Origin: Sphingomonas metalli
Lineage (GTDB): Bacteria > Pseudomonadota > Alphaproteobacteria > Sphingomonadales > Sphingomonadaceae
Length of the DNA: 64,000 nucleotides
Direction of reading: 5' to 3'
Assembly (NCBI RefSeq): GCF_014641735.1
Contig: NZ_BMIH01000002.1
Location: 1-64,000, forward strand
Below are positions 52,921 through 64,000 of the stretch, piece after piece. The translations under genes and the position numbers were made by a program. Below the pieces are notes generated by a model. It was given only the letters and a program-made list of their open reading frames with translations, searched no databases and had not been told where the DNA came from. Each line of letters opens with the position of its first letter. Within the stretch, counting starts at the first letter, position 1.

Positions 52921-53550
52921 ATGGGGATGAGTGCCGAACAGCTGCGCGCCGGCCTGGACGCGCTCGCCGCGAACGAGCCCGCCATCGCCGCGGCGATCGC
53001 CCGCGTCGGCTACCCGGATCCGCGCATCCGCGAGCGGGGCTATGCGACGCTGCTGCGGACGATCGTCGGCCAGCAGGTGAGCGTCCACGCCGCCAATGCG
53101 GTATGGCGCAAGCTGGAGACGCTGGTCGGCGATCCCGCCGATCCGCATGTCATCGCCGCGGCCAGCGACGAGACGCTGCGCGCCGCCGGCTTTTCCCGCC
53201 AGAAGACCGGTTATGCCCGAAGCCTCGCCGAGGAAGTTACGAGCGGGCGGCTGGATCTCGACCGTCTGCCGGAAGACGACGAAGAGGCGATCGCCCAGCT
53301 GATGCGCGTCAAGGGGATCGGCCGCTGGTCGGCGGAGGTCTATCTGCTCTTTGCCGAAGGTCGGCCCGATATCTGGCCGGCGGGCGATCTGGCGGTCCAG
53401 CTGGAGATCGGCCGCATATTGGGGCACGATACGCGACCGTCGGAGAAGCTGACCCGTGCCCTGGCGGAGGCCTGGCGGCCCCATCGGGGGGCGCTCGCGA
53501 TCTTCACCTGGCACCATTATGGCGCGGGACCCGACGCCGCACCGGTCTGA
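52921..53550 (+). CDS. DNA-3-methyladenine glycosylase II (AlkA-like)
   Basis: The 209-residue base-excision enzyme has the helix-hairpin-helix motif VKGIGRWSAEVYLLF and the catalytic Asp in WPAGDLAVQ. Upstream helices include TLLRTIVGQQVSVHAANAVW. It removes alkylated purines from DNA. Short forms without the N-terminal beta domain are common in alphaproteobacteria. I start at ATG 52921, with ATG 52927 as the alternative. It is divergent from the ferredoxin gene. Confidence 0.95.
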   Translation: MGMSAEQLRAGLDALAANEPAIAAAIARVGYPDPRIRERGYATLLRTIVGQQVSVHAANAVWRKLETLVGDPADPHVIAAASDETLRAAGFSRQKTGYARSLAEEVTSGRLDLDRLPEDDEEAIAQLMRVKGIGRWSAEVYLLFAEGRPDIWPAGDLAVQLEIGRILGHDTRPSEKLTRALAEAWRPHRGALAIFTWHHYGAGPDAAPV

Positions 53551-53658
53551 CGCAGGATAACGCTCGGGCTTCGCCCTCCGCCTGCAAGGGCTTGCACTTC
53601 GCAACCTTCCGCTTTGAGCGCTTGTCGCGGCGGCAGGCTTCCGGCAGGACCGCCAGCG

Positions 53659-54960
53659 ATGCCGCCGACCGACACCCGCCGCTCGCTCGCCGAAAGCCAC
53701 AGCAGCGTGTCCCTGCCGGTCGGCGCGGGGCGGTGGCGCCGGTTCCTCGCCTTTGCCGGGCCGGGCTATCTCGTCGCCGTCGGCTATATGGATCCGGGCA
53801 ATTGGGCGACCGACATCGCCGGCGGTTCGGCCTTCGGCTACACGCTTCTGTCGGTCATCCTCCTGTCCAATCTGATGGCCATCGTGCTTCAGGCGCTGGC
53901 GGCGCGGCTCGGCGTGGCGGCGGGGCTGGACCTCGCCCAAGCCTGCCGCGCTCATTTCCCGCGTTCCGTGTCTCTCGTCCTCTGGCTGCTCTGCGAGATT
54001 GCGATCGTGGCCTGCGACCTCGCCGAGGTGCTGGGCACCGCGATCGCGCTCAAGCTGCTGTTCGGCCTGCCGCTGGTCTGGGGCGTGATCGTCACCGCGG
54101 TCGACGTGTTCCTGATCCTCGCCCTCCAGCGGTTCGGCTTCCGCCGGCTGGAAGCCTTCATCATCGCGCTGCTCGCGATCATCGCCGCCTGCTTCGCCTT
54201 CGAGCTGGCGCTGGCTCGGCCGGACGCGGGCGCGATCCTTCGCGGGCTCGTGCCGACGAGCGAGATCGTGACCAATCCGGCGATGCTCTACATCGCCATC
54301 GGCATTCTCGGCGCGACGGTGATGCCGCACAATCTCTATCTCCACTCCTCGATCGTCCAGACCCGCGCCTTCGATCGCGACGGGATCGGGCGGCGCGAGG
54401 CGGCGCGGATGGCGACCGTGGACGGCACCGTGGCGCTCGGCCTCGCCTTCTTCATCAACGCGGCGATCCTGATCCTGGCGGCCGCCACCTTCCACACCGC
54501 GGGCCGCACCGACGTGGCGGAGATCGAAGAGGCCTATCGCCTGCTCGCGCCATCGCTCGGGGTCGGGGCGGCCAGCGTCGTCTTCGCCGTGGCCCTGCTC
54601 GCGTCCGGACAGAATTCCACGGTCACGGGCACGCTCGCCGGCCAGATCGTGATGGAGGGCTTTCTCGAGCTGCGCCTGCCCAGCTGGCTGCGTCGTCTCA
54701 TTACCCGGATGCTGGCGATCGTGCCGGCGGTGCTGGTGGTCGGTGCGGCAGGCGACAGCGGCGCGACGCGGCTGCTGGTCCTGAGCCAGGTCATTCTCAG
54801 CCTGCAGCTGCCCTTCGCGGTCGTGCCGCTCGTCTGGTTCACCGGCTCGCGCCGGATCATGGGCGATTTCGCCAGCCCGCGCTGGCTGGCGGCGCTCGCC
54901 TGGACGGTGGCGGCCGTGATCATCGTCCTCAACGCGACGCTGCTTTACGGAATGTTGTGA
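53659..54960 (+). CDS. Nramp-family divalent metal transporter
   Basis: The 433-residue inner-membrane transporter has 11 or so helices. The metal-site motif of helix 1 reads [11 protein letters not shown], and the helix 6 motif reads [14 protein letters not shown], which together form the Mn/Fe(II) site. It takes up manganese or iron with protons. Start ATG 53659 has AGGA about 10 bases upstream. A TTG frame further up adds 15 non-conserved residues. No MntR or Mur binding site was obvious in the 108-base upstream gap. Confidence 0.94.
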   Translation: MPPTDTRRSLAESHSSVSLPVGAGRWRRFLAFAGPGYLVAVGYMDPGNWATDIAGGSAFGYTLLSVILLSNLMAIVLQALAARLGVAAGLDLAQACRAHFPRSVSLVLWLLCEIAIVACDLAEVLGTAIALKLLFGLPLVWGVIVTAVDVFLILALQRFGFRRLEAFIIALLAIIAACFAFELALARPDAGAILRGLVPTSEIVTNPAMLYIAIGILGATVMPHNLYLHSSIVQTRAFDRDGIGRREAARMATVDGTVALGLAFFINAAILILAAATFHTAGRTDVAEIEEAYRLLAPSLGVGAASVVFAVALLASGQNSTVTGTLAGQIVMEGFLELRLPSWLRRLITRMLAIVPAVLVVGAAGDSGATRLLVLSQVILSLQLPFAVVPLVWFTGSRRIMGDFASPRWLAALAWTVAAVIIVLNATLLYGML

Positions 54961-54982
54961 ACCGCCTCGCTATCTTTCCGGG

Positions 54983-57465
54983 GTGACAACGGCCCCGCCG
55001 CGGTTACACCCTCACTTGCATCAACCTTCATCGGGGCATTCCTTGGCCACTATCGCTCCCGCCGGGCAGACGCCCGCGACCCCGCTCGCCGACGCGATCC
55101 TCGACACGCTGGTCCACCGCATCGGCAAGGACCAGAAGGCCGCGCGCCCGCACGACTGGCTCGCGGCGACCATCCAGACCGTGCGCAACGACGTCATCGA
55201 GCGGTGGATGGCCTCCACTCGCGACGCTCATGCCAAGGGCGCCAAGCGCGTCTATTATCTCAGCCTCGAATTTCTTATCGGCCGGCTGCTGCGCGATGCG
55301 CTGTCGAACCTCGACCAGACCAAGGCGATCGCCGAGGCGCTGGCGTCGCTGGGCGTCGATCTGGCCGAGATCGAGGAGATCGAGCCCGATGCCGCACTCG
55401 GCAATGGCGGCCTGGGCCGTCTCGCCGCCTGTTTCATGGAGAGCATGGCGAGCCTCGACCTGCCCGCCTATGGCTATGGCATCCGCTATGTGAACGGCAT
55501 GTTCCGCCAGCGGATCGACGACGGCTTCCAGGTCGAGTTGCCCGAGAACTGGCTCCAGCACGGCAATCCGTGGGAGTTCGAACGGCGCGAGAGCGCCTAT
55601 TTCGTCGGCTTCGGCGGCGAGGTGGTCGGCACGGACACCGGCCATGTCCATTGGAAGGTCGGCGAAGCCGTCGAGGCGATGGCGGTCGACACGCCGATGG
55701 TCGGCTGGCGCGGCAAGCGCGTCAACACGCTGCGACTTTGGACGGCGCGCTCGCTCGATCCGATCAAGCTGGATGCGTTCAACCGCGGCGATTTCCAGGG
55801 GGCGCTGGCCGACCAGCTCCGCGCCGAGACGCTGACGCGCGTCCTCTATCCTAATGATTCGACCGAGGCGGGCCAGGAACTGCGACTGCGGCAGGAGTAT
55901 TTCTTCTCCTCCGCCTCCATCCAGGACATCGTCCGCCGGCACATTCAGTATTTCGGCGACATCCGCACGCTGTCGGACAAGGCGGCGATCCAGCTCAACG
56001 ACACGCACCCGGCGGTATCGGTCGCCGAGCTGATGCGCCTCCTCGTCGACTTCCACGATCTCGGCTTCGACGAGGCGTGGGACATCACCCGCGCGACCTT
56101 CGGCTATACCAACCACACGCTGCTGCCCGAAGCGCTGGAGAGCTGGCCGCTGCCGCTGTTCGAACGGCTGCTGCCGCGGCACATGCAGCTGATCTATGCG
56201 ATCAACGCCAAGCTGCTGCGCGAGGCGCGCGCGACGGGGGCGGACGATCGTGCGATCGCCGCGATCAGCCTGATCGACGAGGGCGGCTCCCGCCGGGTGC
56301 GCATGGCGAACCTGGCCTTTGCCGGGGCGCACAGCGTCAACGGCGTGGCCGCGCTCCATACCGACCTGATGAAGCAGACGGTGTTCGCCGACCTGCACCG
56401 CCTCTATCCCGATCGGATCAACAACAAGACCAACGGCATCACGCCGCGGCGCTGGTTGCAGCAGTGCAATCCCGGGCTGACGGCGCTGATCCGCGAGGCG
56501 GTCGGCGACGCCTTTCTCGATGACACCGAGGCGCTCGAGCCGCTTGCCGCGCATGCCGAGGACGCGGCGTTCCAGGAGAAGTTCGCCGCGGTGAAGCGCG
56601 CGAACAAGGCTGCGCTGGCGCAGCACCTCAAGGACCTGATGGGGTTGCGGATCGATCCGGCGGCGATGTTCGACGTCCAGATCAAGCGCATCCACGAATA
56701 TAAGCGGCAGCTCCTCAATATCATCGAGACGGTGGCGCTCTACGACCAGATCCGCAGCCATCCCGAGCTCGACTGGGTGCCGCGGGTCAAGCTGTTCGCC
56801 GGCAAGGCGGCGTCGAGCTATCACAACGCCAAGCTCATCATAAAGCTGGCCAACGACGTCGCCCGCCGCGTCAATTCGGACCCGGCGATCGGCGGCCTGC
56901 TCAAGGTCGCGTTCGTTCCCAACTACAATGTCAGCCTGGCGGAGAAGATCATCCCCGCCGCCGACCTGTCCGAGCAGATCAGCACCGCGGGCATGGAAGC
57001 GTCCGGCACCGGCAACATGAAGTTCGCGCTCAACGGCGCACTGACCATCGGCACGCTCGACGGCGCGAACGTCGAAATCCGCGACCGGGTGGGCGCGGAC
57101 AACATCATGATCTTCGGCCTCACCGCAGACGAGGTCGCCAAGCGCCGTGCCGACGGCTACAATCCGCGGGCGGTGATCGAGGGATCGCCGGAACTGGCGC
57201 AGGCGCTGTCCGCCATCGCCTCCGGCGTCTTCTCGCCCGACGACCGCGACCGGTACAAGGGCCTGATCGGCGGCCTGTACGACGGCGACTGGTTCATGCT
57301 GGCGGCCGATTTCGACAGCTATGCCGCCGCCCAGCGCCAGGTCGACGGCTGGTGGGACGATCGCGGCCTCTGGAATGCGATGGCGATACGGAACGTCGCC
57401 CGCGTCGGTTGGTTCTCCTCGGATCGAACAATCCGCGAATATGCGAAGGACATCTGGGGAGTGCT

Positions 57466-57469
<4 letters not shown>
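54983..57469 (+). CDS. glgP: Glycogen/alpha-glucan phosphorylase
   Basis: The 828-residue enzyme releases glucose-1-phosphate from glycogen. Family marks include DAALGNGGLGRLAACFMES, the NWLQHGNPWEFER segment, NDTHPAVSVAELMR and the PLP-binding region EASGTGNMKFALNGALTIG near residue 670, with KRIHEYKRQLLN before it. Start is GTG 54983. However, the TTG at 55043 (then LATIAPAG) has a better-placed CGGGG and may be the true start. It opens a tightly packed operon, since its stop overlaps glgB (GTGA). Confidence 0.96.
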
Positions 57470-59631
<2,162 letters not shown>

Positions 59632-59744
59632 TAATCGGGTAAACCGCGCCTGCACGCTCTTGCCGGGGTGCGATGGCTGCCCCACAGTCGATTGCAGCGC
59701 GGGGGCGTTCGCCGGAACACCGGCATGGAAGGAGAGGCAGGGAC

Positions 59745-61004
59745 ATGGAACATCGCAGGGGCCAGCCGCTTGCGCGCGACGCGATGGCCTATGTGCTGGC
59801 AGGCGGACGAGGCAGCCGCCTGTTCGAGATGACCGACACGCGCGCCAAGCCGGCCGTCTATTTCGGGGGAAAGAGCCGGATCATCGATTTCGCCCTTTCC
59901 AACGCCCTGAACTCCGGCATCCGGCGCATCGGCGTCGCGACCCAGTACAAGGCGCACAGCCTGATCCGCCACCTTCAGCGCGGCTGGAACTTCCTGCGCC
60001 CCGAGCGGAACGAAAGCTTCGACATCCTGCCGGCCAGCCAGCGGATCAGCGAGTTCCAGTGGTATGAGGGGACGGCCGACGCGGTCTTCCAGAACATCGA
60101 CATCATCGAAAGCTATGGTCCGGAGTTCATGGTGATCCTTGCCGGGGATCACATCTACAAGATGGACTATGAGATCATGCTCCAGCAGCATTGCGACAGT
60201 GGCGCCGACGTCACCGTCGCCTGCATGGAGGTGCCGCGGATGGAAGCGCGCGCTTTCGGCGTGATGCATGTCGATGCGACGGACCGGATCGTCGACTTCG
60301 TCGAGAAGCCCGCCGATCCGCCCGCGATCCCCGGCAGCCCGGACATCGCCCTGGCGAGCCTGGGCATCTATGTCTTCGCGACCCGCTTCCTAATCGAGGA
60401 GCTGCGCCGCGACGCCGCGACCGAGGGCTCCAGCCGCGATTTCGGCAAGGACATCATCCCCTATCTGGTCAAGAACGGCCATGCGCAGGCGCATCGCTTC
60501 AGCGCCAGCTGCGTCCGGTCGGAGGAAGAGCCCAAGGCCTATTGGCGCGATGTCGGTACGGTCGATGCCTATTGGGAAGCCAATATCGACCTGACCGACG
60601 TGGTGCCGGAGCTGGATCTCTACGACAAGAGCTGGCCGCTCTGGACCTATTCGGAGATCACCCCGCCGGCCAAGTTCGTCCACGATATCGACGGCCGGCG
60701 CGGTTCGGCGGTGGCGAGCCTCGTCTCGGGCAATTGCATCGTCTCCGGCTCCTCGATCAACCGCTCGCTCCTGTCGACGGGTACTCGCGCGCACAGCTTC
60801 TCGATGCTCGACGAGGCGGTGGTGCTGCCCAATTGCGAGATCGGCCGCGGCGCACGGCTGCGGCGCGTGGTGATCGATGCGGGGGTGAAGATCCCGAACG
60901 GGCTCGTCGTGGGTGACGATCCGGACATCGACGCCGCCCGGTTCCGGCGGACGGACAAGGGCGTCTGCCTGATCACGCAGCCGATGATCGACCGGCTGGG
61001 ATGA
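59745..61004 (+). CDS. glgC: Glucose-1-phosphate adenylyltransferase
   Basis: The 419-residue enzyme makes ADP-glucose, the committed step of glycogen synthesis. It shows [47 protein letters not shown] and the Asp motif [14 protein letters not shown]-terminal left-handed beta-helix follows ([22 protein letters not shown]), the allosteric domain. A strong AGGG site lies before ATG 59745. It lies 113 bases after glgB, the only gap of the operon, which could hold an internal promoter or processing site. Confidence 0.97.
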   Translation: MEHRRGQPLARDAMAYVLAGGRGSRLFEMTDTRAKPAVYFGGKSRIIDFALSNALNSGIRRIGVATQYKAHSLIRHLQRGWNFLRPERNESFDILPASQRISEFQWYEGTADAVFQNIDIIESYGPEFMVILAGDHIYKMDYEIMLQQHCDSGADVTVACMEVPRMEARAFGVMHVDATDRIVDFVEKPADPPAIPGSPDIALASLGIYVFATRFLIEELRRDAATEGSSRDFGKDIIPYLVKNGHAQAHRFSASCVRSEEEPKAYWRDVGTVDAYWEANIDLTDVVPELDLYDKSWPLWTYSEITPPAKFVHDIDGRRGSAVASLVSGNCIVSGSSINRSLLSTGTRAHSFSMLDEAVVLPNCEIGRGARLRRVVIDAGVKIPNGLVVGDDPDIDAARFRRTDKGVCLITQPMIDRLG

Positions 61005-61048
61005 GGACGAGGTTGAAAATCCTCTTCGGCACGGGGAGGATCAAGAAC

Positions 61049-64000
<2,952 letters not shown>

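Noticed and set aside
53551..53658. Manganese riboswitch or regulator box upstream of the Nramp gene
   Set aside because: The gap is short, and no conserved junction fold or palindrome of the Mur/MntR type was seen.

Overview
The window is GC-rich, densely packed alphaproteobacterial chromosome, most likely from a Sphingomonas-type member of the Sphingomonadaceae. The reasons are the PEPxxWA-type C-terminal sorting signal, the V-like exosortase set, the lptC-lptA-lptB-rpoN order, the paired tRNA-Tyr/tRNA-Gly genes beside a TrmH-type methyltransferase, and the many TTG/GTG starts with 1-4 base gene overlaps. I see no insertion sequence, integrase, phage gene or CRISPR array. The only obvious repeat is one REP-like palindrome.

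Layout. (1) 1-10966 is an exopolysaccharide locus. Leftward from 8434 it encodes a Wza-like export protein, an outer-membrane barrel, a Wzz/GumC-type chain-length protein, a tyrosine autokinase, two glycosyltransferases, a flippase and a truncated lipoprotein. Rightward from 8556 it encodes a TPR lipoprotein and a WecG/TagA-type glycosyltransferase. (2) 11204-16027 holds an EpsD-type prolyl isomerase, a small membrane accessory protein, EpsI, an exosortase, an unrecognised membrane protein and a retropepsin-like protease. A matching PEPxxWA-CTERM protein lies at 25541-26362. (3) 16118-25489 holds peptidases (M20, tandem retropepsin, S10) and three of the four ligase-associated DNA damage proteins: PdeM, DEXH helicase and beta-lactamase-fold exonuclease. 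The fourth, the ATP-dependent ligase, is at 33795-35408. (4) 26461-31685 is a leftward run of RNase D, LptC, LptA, LptB, sigma-54 and an EEP-family hydrolase. (5) 32001-40875 holds a glycine-rich double cold-shock protein, glutaminyl cyclotransferase, Dps, ribosomal protein L33, small membrane proteins and NAD-dependent ligase LigA. (6) 41040-45752 holds a TonB-dependent receptor followed by a LytS/LytTR two-component pair. (7) 45805-54960 is mostly housekeeping: a CysQ-like phosphatase, PmbA, UbiA, RsmE, glutamate-cysteine ligase, two tRNAs, RlmB, ferredoxin, AlkA and an Nramp transporter. (8) 54983 to the right edge is a glycogen operon, glgP-glgB-glgC-glgA-pgm, with pgm cut by the window end.

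How the parts fit. Regions 1 and 2 together look like an envelope system in which capsule or EPS export is physically linked to exosortase-dependent protein sorting. Region 4 supplies LPS transport plus sigma-54, which is known to control PEP-CTERM/EPS systems in other bacteria, although I found no convincing sigma-54 promoter here. The glycogen genes form one translationally coupled storage pathway from glucose-1-phosphate to glycogen and back. The least understood parts are the membrane protein at 14534-15454 and its 15-codon upstream ORF, the tandem retropepsin, the exosortase accessory genes, the glycine-rich double cold-shock protein, and a metallophosphoesterase lacking a usual metal-binding histidine.
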